64,000 bases of DNA from Pirellulimonas nuda (GCF_007750855.1 NZ_CP036291.1:2790001-2854000); one strand, 5' to 3'. Counted from the first letter of the stretch, positions 54,873-63,632 are shown. The notes: a model not told the origin generated them from the sequence alone. Numbers and translations are program-made.

Positions 54873-57347
54873 TTACGTCGACAGGCGGATAGCCGGGAAC
54901 GCGACCATCGGACGGGCAACCGATCGGCGCGCGGAGATGATTGAGGCGCCGGCGAGCAACACCACCATCGCCAGGCTGTCTGGCTCTGGCACAGCGGCGT
55001 TTTGGACCGTGGCGGCGGACGACGTCGACTGGCCGAAGTGGTCTCGCCAGGTGTTGTACTGATCGGCGCCGATCGCACCGCTATAAGGGTCGTTGGGGAG
55101 GGTGCCCGCGGGCGCGCCGAGATGGTCCCGCCACACGGTGTAGTCGGCCGCGTCTACGACGCCGTCCCGGTTGTAGTCCCCCGCCAACCCGAGAGACACG
55201 CCGGTGACGCCGACGTTGTCCAAGAACAGATGGTGTCCGCTAGAAGCATCCACCCCCCCGGTAAAGCTGAGGCGGAAGGTGACCGTTCCATTCGCATCCA
55301 GAATATTGTCAGTCAATCCCCTAAGATCGATGCTTTCATCGTCTTGCATCGGGCTCGCGCCTACGGTGGCGGTTCCCGTCGCCAAGGCGCCTGCGGTGAG
55401 GTCTCCCCCTGCGAGCACTGCTAGCTCCCAGTCGGTAGCGGCGTTCGCGCGAAAGGCGCCTAGATCGAAATGAAATCCGGTCAGGATCGTTCCGGCTCCG
55501 GAGGTGTCGTTCAGCGTGAAGTCCATGAACCCGTCATAGCCATTGGATAACGAGACGCCATCGGTAGCGGAGGCCACGGAGGGATCGGCCCCGGTAGGAC
55601 CCACCGCTCCATACCGCCCATCGCTGCTCGCCCCATTTGCGACGGTGGCGTTGCTGAGGTTAAACCACACGCCCCCGGCCTCAACCGAACCAACCGCTTG
55701 AGCCGTGACCCCAGATGATTGCGTGGCGTCCCACGTGTCCGTCGAGACTTCACTCCAGGTCTCCCAGCTCGCAATCAGAGAGCCCGGTATGACTTCGACG
55801 TTAGCCGAGAGATACCGCAGTTGGGGACGCAAGGATTCGTCTCCGCTGTCGCCCGAGGCGAATGCCCAATTCTGGGTGTTGTTGGCGTTGCTGCTGACAC
55901 GCAGGAAGACGTAGTCGCCAGCGCCTTCCCCGCCAGCGTACTGCTCGTTGAGGAAGGAGAGCAGGTTCTTGTTGCCGCCCGAGTTGCTGTAGAAAGACGC
56001 GTTGACGTCCATGTCCGCCGTCAAGAAATTGTCTTGGAGCAGGGTCGCATTGGGGTCAGCGCTGTTCGTAAGCCCGTAGTAGTCGCTGTCGAGGATCTCC
56101 GCCGTGGAACGCCGATCGAGCCCGTACAGGTCGGCGGCTAAACCGTCTTGCGTCGCCGTTTTGGTGAGAAATCCTTCGAAGTAGGTCCACAGGAACGGGT
56201 TATCAACATCGCCGAAATCTGGGAGTTGGAACGGGATCACCGCCGCCCGGTCGTAGGGGGCGGCGCCGGTCTGGCCGACATCCAAACTGCCGCTGTTGAC
56301 GACAAAGCCCAGGTTCGCGCCATCGACCGCGTTGTTGCCCTTGTGGCGCCGCAGCGAGCCGTCGGTCGCGGAAGCGATGGAAGCCGGAAGCTCGAAGCGC
56401 TCGGTGCTGGCCGCGAAGTCTGCCGGCAGCTCGCCCATACGGCCCTCGAAGTACGGCCGCTGCTCAATCAGTGACAGCCATATGCCGGGCATTGTATTTA
56501 GGTAAGCGTTGCCGTTGTTAGTGGTTTCGGGCAACTGGTCTATGTTATCGCCGTAGGTGACCGGTAGGACGACCAACCGATCGCTCTGGACGCCATCGAC
56601 GCCGAGCACATTCTGCATCTCTAGGACGGCTCGCCGAGTGGCTTCGTATTGCGTCAGATTGTTTTCCGATCGGGGGATTTGTATGTAGAGTTCTTTGTCG
56701 CTGTTTACGGAGCTGTTCCAGAAAGAGTTGGCCAACGTGTTGACGTTGAAGTGATTATTCATGAAACGGTCAGCGCTGGCCTCGATCAGCAATCCATCAA
56801 TGACCGGCAGCGAAGCGAAGTCGAGGTTGCGGGCGGCGTTGTTGGCCGCACGCCAGAGGATCCTAGTGTCATGCTGTCCCTGAGCGTCCAGCTCTTCCCG
56901 GAAGATTTGAAGTTCGGTTTCGGTCCAGGTGTACAACTCATCGTCGGGGCCCCGCTCGTCGTAGAGCATGAACTCGGTGAGCTTCGCTCCGTCTTGGCGA
57001 GACACGTTTAACGAATTGGCGATACTATCTGCGATGGCCGCGCGGCTATTTTCATCGACCTGGGTTCGAGTGACTTGTGATCGGGGCACGCCGACCAGGG
57101 TATCTTCGACGTGGTCGATCCGACGAAAAACGTCTTTGCGCTGGGCTCCGGTTGCTTGTTCGGTGCCGTGCGGCGAGCGGTTGTAGTTGTACCCGTCCAC
57201 CCAGGAAGCCGTCCGAGCCCAGGTGGTTGGTTCGGTGGCCAGCCGGCTCGACATCCTATGGGTGCCCATCCAGACTTCGAATGCCTGCGAGGAGGGCGTC
57301 CAAAGGCTGAGAACGATCGTGACCGCGAAGCTTGCTAATTTCTTCAT
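54873..57347 (-). CDS. PEP-CTERM protein of the WMGTH family, array copy 3
   Basis: 824 residues from the ATG at 57347; the signal peptide is KLASFAVTIVLSLWTPSSQA. The N-terminal 270 residues are an unrecognised domain, with FEVWMGTHRMSSRLATEP, FMLYDERGPDDELYTWTETE, LIEASADRFMNN and IPRSENNLTQYEATRR, with the alternating strands and acidic residues of a possible TIM barrel. From about 295 on, the DNA is identical wherever compared to the gene at 59364: a CBM-like middle (PYDRAAVIPFQLPDFGDVDN, YVFLRVSSNANNTQNWAFAS), the GWETWSEV cassette, loop [19 protein letters not shown] and VPEPDSLA. After that the tail differs (MVVLLAGASIISARRSVARP). It lies last in a three-gene array with equal 81-bp spacers. 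No known activity. The tail implies surface attachment. Confidence 0.78.
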   Translation of the reverse strand: MKKLASFAVTIVLSLWTPSSQAFEVWMGTHRMSSRLATEPTTWARTASWVDGYNYNRSPHGTEQATGAQRKDVFRRIDHVEDTLVGVPRSQVTRTQVDENSRAAIADSIANSLNVSRQDGAKLTEFMLYDERGPDDELYTWTETELQIFREELDAQGQHDTRILWRAANNAARNLDFASLPVIDGLLIEASADRFMNNHFNVNTLANSFWNSSVNSDKELYIQIPRSENNLTQYEATRRAVLEMQNVLGVDGVQSDRLVVLPVTYGDNIDQLPETTNNGNAYLNTMPGIWLSLIEQRPYFEGRMGELPADFAASTERFELPASIASATDGSLRRHKGNNAVDGANLGFVVNSGSLDVGQTGAAPYDRAAVIPFQLPDFGDVDNPFLWTYFEGFLTKTATQDGLAADLYGLDRRSTAEILDSDYYGLTNSADPNATLLQDNFLTADMDVNASFYSNSGGNKNLLSFLNEQYAGGEGAGDYVFLRVSSNANNTQNWAFASGDSGDESLRPQLRYLSANVEVIPGSLIASWETWSEVSTDTWDATQSSGVTAQAVGSVEAGGVWFNLSNATVANGASSDGRYGAVGPTGADPSVASATDGVSLSNGYDGFMDFTLNDTSGAGTILTGFHFDLGAFRANAATDWELAVLAGGDLTAGALATGTATVGASPMQDDESIDLRGLTDNILDANGTVTFRLSFTGGVDASSGHHLFLDNVGVTGVSLGLAGDYNRDGVVDAADYTVWRDHLGAPAGTLPNDPYSGAIGADQYNTWRDHFGQSTSSAATVQNAAVPEPDSLAMVVLLAGASIISARRSVARPMVAFPAIRLST
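54969..56478 (-). repeat. 1510-bp direct repeat, copy A
   Basis: Identical, as far as I compared, to 59430-60939 (offset 4461). It covers the codons from the middle of the protein to its PEP-CTERM motif. Flanks diverge abruptly on both sides. Confidence 0.85.
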
Positions 57348-57428
57348 CTGTTTCGGTGTCGAACTTGGGGCTCGTGGGTTTGCTGGGATTGCCTCGGGAG
57401 CTATCGCGATCAACAAGCGGTGATCAAC

Positions 57429-59282
57429 TCAATCGTTGGTGGCAACTGAGGTGCGTCGTGAGAACAGCGAGCCGCAGCCGGCGAGCAGCACCAGCACCGC
57501 CAGGCTGTTTGGCTCTGGCACGGCGGCGTTCTCGACGGAGGCCGTGGCCGACAGCGACTGGCCGAAGGCGTTGCGCCAGGTGTTGTACTGATCGGCGCCG
57601 ATCGTACCGCTATGAGGGTCGTTGGGGAGCGTGCCCGCGGGCGCGCCGAGATGGTCCCGCCACACGGTGTAGTCGGCCGCGTCTACGACGCCGTCCCGGT
57701 TGTAGTCTCCGTGCAAGAACTGTCCTTCGATGGCCCGGTAGATCAACTGCGGCTTGAGGGCGTCGTCGCTCGCATCGCCGGAGTTAAGGCTCCACCGCTG
57801 GGTGGTGTTGGCGTCCGTATTCAACCGCAGGAAGACGTAGTCGCCAATCCCCTCCCCGCCGGCGTACTGATCGTTCAGAAACTCGACCAGGCCGGCGTTG
57901 CCCGTGGCGGACGTTAGGAAGGTCGCGTTGACCGCCATGTCTTCGACCAGCAGGTCGTCTTGCAAGAGCACCGCGTTGGGGTCCGGGGCGTCCGTCTGGC
58001 CGTAGTAGTCTGAGTTCAGGATGTCCGGCGCGACGCGGCGTGCGATGCCGTACAGGTCGCCGCCAACGCTCCCGCTGGTGACGGTCTGGGTAAGGAACCC
58101 CTGGAAGCTGGCGGTCTGGAACGGGTTCTCGATGCTCCCCAGGTCGGGGAGCTGGAAGACCATCACGGCGGCCCGGTCGTAGGCGGGGTTGCTGCCGCTC
58201 TGACCGACATTGAGCTCGTCGCTGTTAATGACGAACCCCAGGCCCTGGCCGCTCACCTCGCCGGTGGTCTTGTCGGACCGCAAGGAGCCATCCGGAACGC
58301 TCGATAAGAGCGACAGGGGAAGCTCCCGCACAAAGCTGTCGGCGAGCGCGTTGGTCGGTACGCCGCTGCGACCCTCAAACAGAGGCCGCTGTTCGAGGAG
58401 TGACAGCGCCAGGCTCGAAAGAGAGTTGGTGTACGAGGCGCCGTTCGAGGTCGTTTCGGGCAGATAGGCGTAGTTGTCGTCGTAGGTCACCGGCAGGAAC
58501 ACAAGTCGCTCGGACTGCACGCCGTTCTCAAAGCCGAGTTCTTGGCCGAGTTTGACCGCGACGCGACGAGTCGCGGCGTACTGCGTCATCGCGTTCTCTG
58601 AGCGTGGGATCTGCAGAATGACGTCCTTACCGACCGTGTTCGGGCTAGTCCACAGCCAATTGAGCAGAGTGGTCTTGCTGTTGGCGTTGGTCAGGAAGTC
58701 GCCTGCGCTGCCCTCGATCAACACGTGATCAACCAGCGGGTTGGCGGCCCAGTCCCGGTTCGCCTGGCTGTTGTTGCGGGCGTTCCAGATCAGATTAATA
58801 TCTTCGTGGCCGTTCGTGTCTAACCACTCACGCATGTGCTGTGCTTCGGTTTGCGTCCAGCTGTAAAGATTGTCATCGACTCTGGTGTCGTGAAACATCA
58901 AGTGATCGACCTCGTACCCAAGAGAATTGCCAAGGCCGATTACTCGCTGTAGCTCCGCGTCAATTGCACCAAAGGCCAATTCATTAACAAGGTTCGTGTT
59001 GCGCGTAACCTGAGAGCGCGCGAAGGGCGCCATCGTATTGCGCGTGTCGCTAACCTGGCCAAGTATGGTCCGCCATTCGGCATTGCTGGCTGGATTTGTG
59101 TCGTGGGGCGCGCGGTTAATCATGACGCCATCGAGCAGACTAGCCGTCATGGCCCAGTCGTCCAGATTGGTCGCCACCGAAGATTGCATCAAGTGCGTGC
59201 CCATCCAGACCTGATAGGCCTGCGAGGAGGGCGTCCAGTGCCCGAGAAACATTATGACCGCGAAGCTTGCTAGTTTCTTCAT
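57429..59282 (-). CDS. PEP-CTERM protein of the WMGTH family, array copy 2
   Basis: 617 residues from the ATG at 59282. The signal peptide is KLASFAVIMFLGHWTPSSQA, nearly that of array copy 3. The N-terminal domain is close to array copy 1: YQVWMGTHLMQSSVATNLDD, VDHLMFHDTRVDDNLYSWT, INLIWNARNNSQANRDWAAN, VDHVLIEGSAGDF, QIPRSENAMTQYAATRR and RLVFLPVTYDDNYAYLPETT. A CBM-like part follows (PAYDRAAVMVFQLPDLGSIE, DYVFLRLNTDANTTQRWSL). It then goes directly into [19 protein letters not shown], without the GWETWSEV cassette present in the other two copies. The tail is VPEPNSLAVLVLLAGCGS with RRTSVATND. Spacers of 81 bp on both sides are similar to each other, indicating tandem duplication. Function is unknown; a glycoside-acting TIM barrel is one possibility. 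Confidence 0.78.
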   Translation of the reverse strand: MKKLASFAVIMFLGHWTPSSQAYQVWMGTHLMQSSVATNLDDWAMTASLLDGVMINRAPHDTNPASNAEWRTILGQVSDTRNTMAPFARSQVTRNTNLVNELAFGAIDAELQRVIGLGNSLGYEVDHLMFHDTRVDDNLYSWTQTEAQHMREWLDTNGHEDINLIWNARNNSQANRDWAANPLVDHVLIEGSAGDFLTNANSKTTLLNWLWTSPNTVGKDVILQIPRSENAMTQYAATRRVAVKLGQELGFENGVQSERLVFLPVTYDDNYAYLPETTSNGASYTNSLSSLALSLLEQRPLFEGRSGVPTNALADSFVRELPLSLLSSVPDGSLRSDKTTGEVSGQGLGFVINSDELNVGQSGSNPAYDRAAVMVFQLPDLGSIENPFQTASFQGFLTQTVTSGSVGGDLYGIARRVAPDILNSDYYGQTDAPDPNAVLLQDDLLVEDMAVNATFLTSATGNAGLVEFLNDQYAGGEGIGDYVFLRLNTDANTTQRWSLNSGDASDDALKPQLIYRAIEGQFLHGDYNRDGVVDAADYTVWRDHLGAPAGTLPNDPHSGTIGADQYNTWRNAFGQSLSATASVENAAVPEPNSLAVLVLLAGCGSLFSRRTSVATND

Positions 59283-59363
59283 CTGTTCCGGTGTTGAATA
59301 GGAGACTCGTAGATTTGCCGAGAGTGCGACCGTTGCTATTGCGATTGGCAACCGGTGGCCAGT

Positions 59364-61826
59364 TCAATCATCAGTGGCAACCGAGGTGCGTTTGACGACC
59401 AGCTTCCCAAAGGCCATCAGCACCAGTACCGCCAGGCTGTCTGGCTCTGGCACAGCGGCGTTTTGGACCGTGGCGGCGGACGACGTCGACTGGCCGAAGT
59501 GGTCTCGCCAGGTGTTGTACTGATCGGCGCCGATCGCACCGCTATAAGGGTCGTTGGGGAGGGTGCCCGCGGGCGCGCCGAGATGGTCCCGCCACACGGT
59601 GTAGTCGGCCGCGTCTACGACGCCGTCCCGGTTGTAGTCCCCCGCCAACCCGAGAGACACGCCGGTGACGCCGACGTTGTCCAAGAACAGATGGTGTCCG
59701 CTAGAAGCATCCACCCCCCCGGTAAAGCTGAGGCGGAAGGTGACCGTTCCATTCGCATCCAGAATATTGTCAGTCAATCCCCTAAGATCGATGCTTTCAT
59801 CGTCTTGCATCGGGCTCGCGCCTACGGTGGCGGTTCCCGTCGCCAAGGCGCCTGCGGTGAGGTCTCCCCCTGCGAGCACTGCTAGCTCCCAGTCGGTAGC
59901 GGCGTTCGCGCGAAAGGCGCCTAGATCGAAATGAAATCCGGTCAGGATCGTTCCGGCTCCGGAGGTGTCGTTCAGCGTGAAGTCCATGAACCCGTCATAG
60001 CCATTGGATAACGAGACGCCATCGGTAGCGGAGGCCACGGAGGGATCGGCCCCGGTAGGACCCACCGCTCCATACCGCCCATCGCTGCTCGCCCCATTTG
60101 CGACGGTGGCGTTGCTGAGGTTAAACCACACGCCCCCGGCCTCAACCGAACCAACCGCTTGAGCCGTGACCCCAGATGATTGCGTGGCGTCCCACGTGTC
60201 CGTCGAGACTTCACTCCAGGTCTCCCAGCTCGCAATCAGAGAGCCCGGTATGACTTCGACGTTAGCCGAGAGATACCGCAGTTGGGGACGCAAGGATTCG
60301 TCTCCGCTGTCGCCCGAGGCGAATGCCCAATTCTGGGTGTTGTTGGCGTTGCTGCTGACACGCAGGAAGACGTAGTCGCCAGCGCCTTCCCCGCCAGCGT
60401 ACTGCTCGTTGAGGAAGGAGAGCAGGTTCTTGTTGCCGCCCGAGTTGCTGTAGAAAGACGCGTTGACGTCCATGTCCGCCGTCAAGAAATTGTCTTGGAG
60501 CAGGGTCGCATTGGGGTCAGCGCTGTTCGTAAGCCCGTAGTAGTCGCTGTCGAGGATCTCCGCCGTGGAACGCCGATCGAGCCCGTACAGGTCGGCGGCT
60601 AAACCGTCTTGCGTCGCCGTTTTGGTGAGAAATCCTTCGAAGTAGGTCCACAGGAACGGGTTATCAACATCGCCGAAATCTGGGAGTTGGAACGGGATCA
60701 CCGCCGCCCGGTCGTAGGGGGCGGCGCCGGTCTGGCCGACATCCAAACTGCCGCTGTTGACGACAAAGCCCAGGTTCGCGCCATCGACCGCGTTGTTGCC
60801 CTTGTGGCGCCGCAGCGAGCCGTCGGTCGCGGAAGCGATGGAAGCCGGAAGCTCGAAGCGCTCGGTGCTGGCCGCGAAGTCTGCCGGCAGCTCGCCCATA
60901 CGGCCCTCGAAGTACGGCCGCTGCTCAATCAGTGACAGCGCAAGGCTGGTGAGCGAGTCGTTGTACGAGGCATCGTTCGAGGTCGTTTCGGGTAGATATG
61001 CGTAGTTGTCGTTGTAGGTGACCGGGAGGAACACCAGCCGTTCGCTCTGTAATCCGTTCTCGTAGCCGATCTCGTTGCCAAGCGTGACTGCGACTTGCCG
61101 GGTCGAGGCGTACTGCGTCATCGCGTTGTTCGACCTAGGGATCTGCAGGATGACGTTCTTGTTGGCGGTGGCGGGGTTGGTCCACAGCCAATTCAGCAGC
61201 GTGATCTGGTTATTGGTGTTGTTGAGAAGCGAGTCCGCGCTCGCTTCGATCATCACATGATCGATCAGCGCGCTGGCGCTCCAATCACGATTCGCTTGGC
61301 TGTTGTTGCGGGCGTTCCAAATAAGACTGACGTCTTGATGGCCATTGGTGTCCAGCCAGCTACGTATGTGCTGCGCCTCGACCTCCGTCCAATTGTAGTT
61401 GTATTGTGTCCCTTGGTAGCTGGTGGCGTTGTCGTAGAACATGAGGTGATCGATGGCGTGGTTGAAATTGCTGGCCTCCTGGAACTTCTGTTGCAACTCC
61501 ACTCCAATCGCGGTGAAAGCTGCCTCGTTGACAGTAAGGGGGTTCTTTGACACCTCGGAGCGTGCGATCTCGGTCATCGTGTTGCTGACATTGGCAAACT
61601 GCCCGAGGACGGTCTGCCATTCCGAATTGCTCGCGGGGTTCGTGTCGTCCGGAGCACGGTTGATGTTCACGCCGTCCAGCCAACTCGCCGTCATGCCCCA
61701 GTCATCCAGATTGGTCGCCACGGAAGATTCCATCAGGTGCGTGCCCATCCAGACCTGATATGCGCAGCATGGTTCTGCGGCAAGGCCGAAGAATATGGTC
61801 GCCACAACAAACGCCTGCTTGGTCAT
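59364..61826 (-). CDS. PEP-CTERM protein of the WMGTH family, array copy 1
   Basis: 820 residues from the ATG at 61826; the signal peptide is KQAFVVATIFFGLAAEPCCA. The N-terminal domain has YQVWMGTHLMESSVATNLDD, IDHLMFYDNATSYQ, VSLIWNARNNSQANRDWSAS, IDHVMIEASADSL, QIPRSNNAMTQYASTRQ and VFLPVTYNDNYAYLPETTSN. From the block SLIEQRPYFEGRMGELPADF to the PEP-CTERM motif its DNA matches the gene at 54873 exactly over 1510 bp. This covers a CBM-like middle, the GWETWSEV cassette and the dockerin-like loop. The tail is VPEPDSLAVLVLMAFGKLVV with KRTSVATDD. It is first in the array. An IS1182-like element begins 38 bp upstream of the start codon, so the promoter has probably been displaced and transcription may come from the element. 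Confidence 0.78.
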   Translation of the reverse strand: MTKQAFVVATIFFGLAAEPCCAYQVWMGTHLMESSVATNLDDWGMTASWLDGVNINRAPDDTNPASNSEWQTVLGQFANVSNTMTEIARSEVSKNPLTVNEAAFTAIGVELQQKFQEASNFNHAIDHLMFYDNATSYQGTQYNYNWTEVEAQHIRSWLDTNGHQDVSLIWNARNNSQANRDWSASALIDHVMIEASADSLLNNTNNQITLLNWLWTNPATANKNVILQIPRSNNAMTQYASTRQVAVTLGNEIGYENGLQSERLVFLPVTYNDNYAYLPETTSNDASYNDSLTSLALSLIEQRPYFEGRMGELPADFAASTERFELPASIASATDGSLRRHKGNNAVDGANLGFVVNSGSLDVGQTGAAPYDRAAVIPFQLPDFGDVDNPFLWTYFEGFLTKTATQDGLAADLYGLDRRSTAEILDSDYYGLTNSADPNATLLQDNFLTADMDVNASFYSNSGGNKNLLSFLNEQYAGGEGAGDYVFLRVSSNANNTQNWAFASGDSGDESLRPQLRYLSANVEVIPGSLIASWETWSEVSTDTWDATQSSGVTAQAVGSVEAGGVWFNLSNATVANGASSDGRYGAVGPTGADPSVASATDGVSLSNGYDGFMDFTLNDTSGAGTILTGFHFDLGAFRANAATDWELAVLAGGDLTAGALATGTATVGASPMQDDESIDLRGLTDNILDANGTVTFRLSFTGGVDASSGHHLFLDNVGVTGVSLGLAGDYNRDGVVDAADYTVWRDHLGAPAGTLPNDPYSGAIGADQYNTWRDHFGQSTSSAATVQNAAVPEPDSLAVLVLMAFGKLVVKRTSVATDD
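59430..60939 (-). repeat. 1510-bp direct repeat, copy B
   Basis: Matches 54969-56478 with no difference seen. Lies in the same part of the reading frame. Confidence 0.85.
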
Positions 61827-61863
61827 GTGTTCCGTCTGCCTGCTGGTCTTGCCCGCGTGCCGC

Positions 61864-63276
61864 CTAACAGCCCGTTGATCTAAGCGCATACTCCTGCGGC
61901 CCGCCAACTGTGAGCAGTTGGAGGCGTGACTCTGTAGGCCGGGCTCCCAGGCGAGCATGTGTGTCCCACAAGTTCTTCATCGCCGCGATGAGAAGCCAGG
62001 CGAGCTGCATAAGCCCGGCGGAGCCACCTTCGCCCTGCAGGCCCCTCGGCGTGCCGATCCCGAACAGCTTCCGCATTACCAGGCCCAGGTTCCGCACCAG
62101 CGCCGACGTCAGTAACCGCTTCCTCACCTTGTCGATCCCCCGCAGCCATGTGCGGCGTGACCCGCCGGTGTCGCACACGTGGGCGAAGCTGCGCTCGACC
62201 CGTTCACTCCTCAGCCGCTGGAGCCGTTTGTTCTTGGCGGTCTTGGTCCGCCGGCGGTTACCCTTCACCGCGCGCTGCTGCTCGACTGGCTTGGCGCTCA
62301 GACGCGACTCGCCGCGGCGCTTGGGCTCCGGCACATACGTCCGCACCCCGACCGACGTGACCAGTTCCAGCTGCTCGGCAGCGTGGTAGCCCTTGTCGGC
62401 AACCGCTTCTTCGATCTGCGCTTCCAGCCCAGCCTCTGACAGGTGCGTCTGCGCCTCCATCACACTGTCGCAGAGGGTCTTCGTGTCGCTGTGGTCGCCG
62501 TGATAGACCTCTGCCGCCAAGATCAGCTCCGTATCGATATCGACCACGTGCTCCGCCTTGTACGCCAAATGCGTGCGGCCGTCCTTGAGCTTGGTGATCC
62601 GTGCGCTCGGGTCGGTCGTGCTGACCCACTCGGCGTTCGAGACCTTTTTGTTCTTCCGCTTCTTATCGAAACGGCGGACCTCGTCGTCGCTCGGCTCGTC
62701 TTCTTTTTCGATCACTCCTTCCTTCTTCATCAAGCCAATGACGTACGCCTTCCAGTCTTCTCCTGTGTCGCGCCGCACGATGCTCTTCATCGCCGCATCG
62801 GCTTCAAGGGTAGTCGAATCGACCGCTACCGTCTTGCCTTTTAGCAGCCCCTGCTGCGCCGCCAGTTGCAGCACCAGCCGGAACACTTCCTGGTGGACTT
62901 CTAGCGGCAGGCGGTCGCGGACCCGGCTGAGCGTCGAGTGATCGGGGGTCGCCTCGGTCAGCGGAACGCCCAGGAACTCCCGCAGGCTGAGGCTGTCGGC
63001 GCACCGCCACGCGATGCCCCGCTGTGAACCGATCCCCTCGAAGTAACCCACCATCAACATCCGGAAGTAGACTCCCGGCGGGACCGACGGCCGCCCACGC
63101 GTGCCGGTCGGCTGGTAGTACGGCTCGCACAGCTTCTCGACCTCGCGGTCGAAGCCCGCCTCGGAAAGCAGCCTATTGAGCCGCTTGTAGAACGCGTGCC
63201 CCTGACTCTTGGGCAGCTGCTCTGCCGTCACGAACAACACGTCCTGCCGATCCCGCTCTCGCCTTCCCATCCCCAT
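61864..63276 (-). CDS. IS1182-like transposase
   Basis: 470 residues from the ATG at 63276, which has AGGAG seven bases upstream. The N-terminal DUF772-like part has CEPYYQPTGTRGRPSVPPGV followed by YFRMLMVGYFEGIGSQRGIA. The first catalytic Asp is in KTVAVDSTTLEADAAM, the second in EAVADKGYHAAEQLE, and the Glu in RSERVERSFAHVCDTGG. A charged insertion (EDEPSDDEVRRFDKKRKNKK) lies between. The C-terminal end is encoded by the inverted repeat. Length and motif spacing are normal for the IS1182/IS5 supergroup, and the frame is uninterrupted, so it could be active. The gene runs in the same direction as the PEP-CTERM array downstream, and read-through could affect that array. Confidence 0.9.
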   Translation of the reverse strand: MGMGRRERDRQDVLFVTAEQLPKSQGHAFYKRLNRLLSEAGFDREVEKLCEPYYQPTGTRGRPSVPPGVYFRMLMVGYFEGIGSQRGIAWRCADSLSLREFLGVPLTEATPDHSTLSRVRDRLPLEVHQEVFRLVLQLAAQQGLLKGKTVAVDSTTLEADAAMKSIVRRDTGEDWKAYVIGLMKKEGVIEKEDEPSDDEVRRFDKKRKNKKVSNAEWVSTTDPSARITKLKDGRTHLAYKAEHVVDIDTELILAAEVYHGDHSDTKTLCDSVMEAQTHLSEAGLEAQIEEAVADKGYHAAEQLELVTSVGVRTYVPEPKRRGESRLSAKPVEQQRAVKGNRRRTKTAKNKRLQRLRSERVERSFAHVCDTGGSRRTWLRGIDKVRKRLLTSALVRNLGLVMRKLFGIGTPRGLQGEGGSAGLMQLAWLLIAAMKNLWDTHARLGARPTESRLQLLTVGGPQEYALRSTGC

Positions 63277-63369
63277 CGCTTCGCTCCTGCTCAAGTCACG
63301 CTTTCGTCGGCGACGCAGTTTAGCGCCAAGGGGTTGGTCGGGGGAGTGGCATTTTTCAACGGGCTGTTA
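61865..63369 (-). mobile_element. IS1182-like insertion sequence, apparently complete
   Basis: 1505 bp bounded by perfect 14-bp inverted repeats: TAACAGCCCGTTGA at 61865-61878 and its complement at 63356-63369. One intact transposase fills it; its TAG stop lies across the left repeat edge. I could not identify a target duplication. Its left edge is 38 bp upstream of the PEP-CTERM gene at 59364-61826. Confidence 0.82.
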
Positions 63370-63632
63370 AGGCTGAACCGCAGCCGAGCTTGGCCTAGGA
63401 CTCCTTTCTATTGACTAATGCATGGCTAATTTGACGCAGGATCACGCGAAAGCCCTTCAAAACAAGCGGTCCCTGCGTTGAGGGATGTGAAGTTCCCGAG
63501 GCCTTAGTCAATAGTTGCACATCAGCAGCCGGTGAGTTCCGTTGGCCGAATCGACCGCACCAATACTGCCAATGGCTCATGTTTTAGCTGCATTATATCT
63601 AGAAAAGCCTGACCTGTGCGGTACGTCTTCGA
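63370..63632. other. Intergenic region beyond the IS1182-like element
   Basis: No recognisable gene. A short minus-strand frame (63395-63580) has no family features. It may hold the original upstream region of the PEP-CTERM array, now separated by the insertion. Confidence 0.35.

Noticed and set aside
850-59640. The short motif cacacggtgtagtcggc, repeated many times, as a CRISPR or regulatory repeat
   Set aside because: Each copy encodes the dockerin-like ADYTVW segment of a PEP-CTERM gene and spacing is kilobases, not array-like.
61853-63380. Target-site duplication for the IS1182-like element
   Set aside because: Bases outside the two 14-bp repeats (gcc on the left, agg on the right) do not form a convincing direct repeat.
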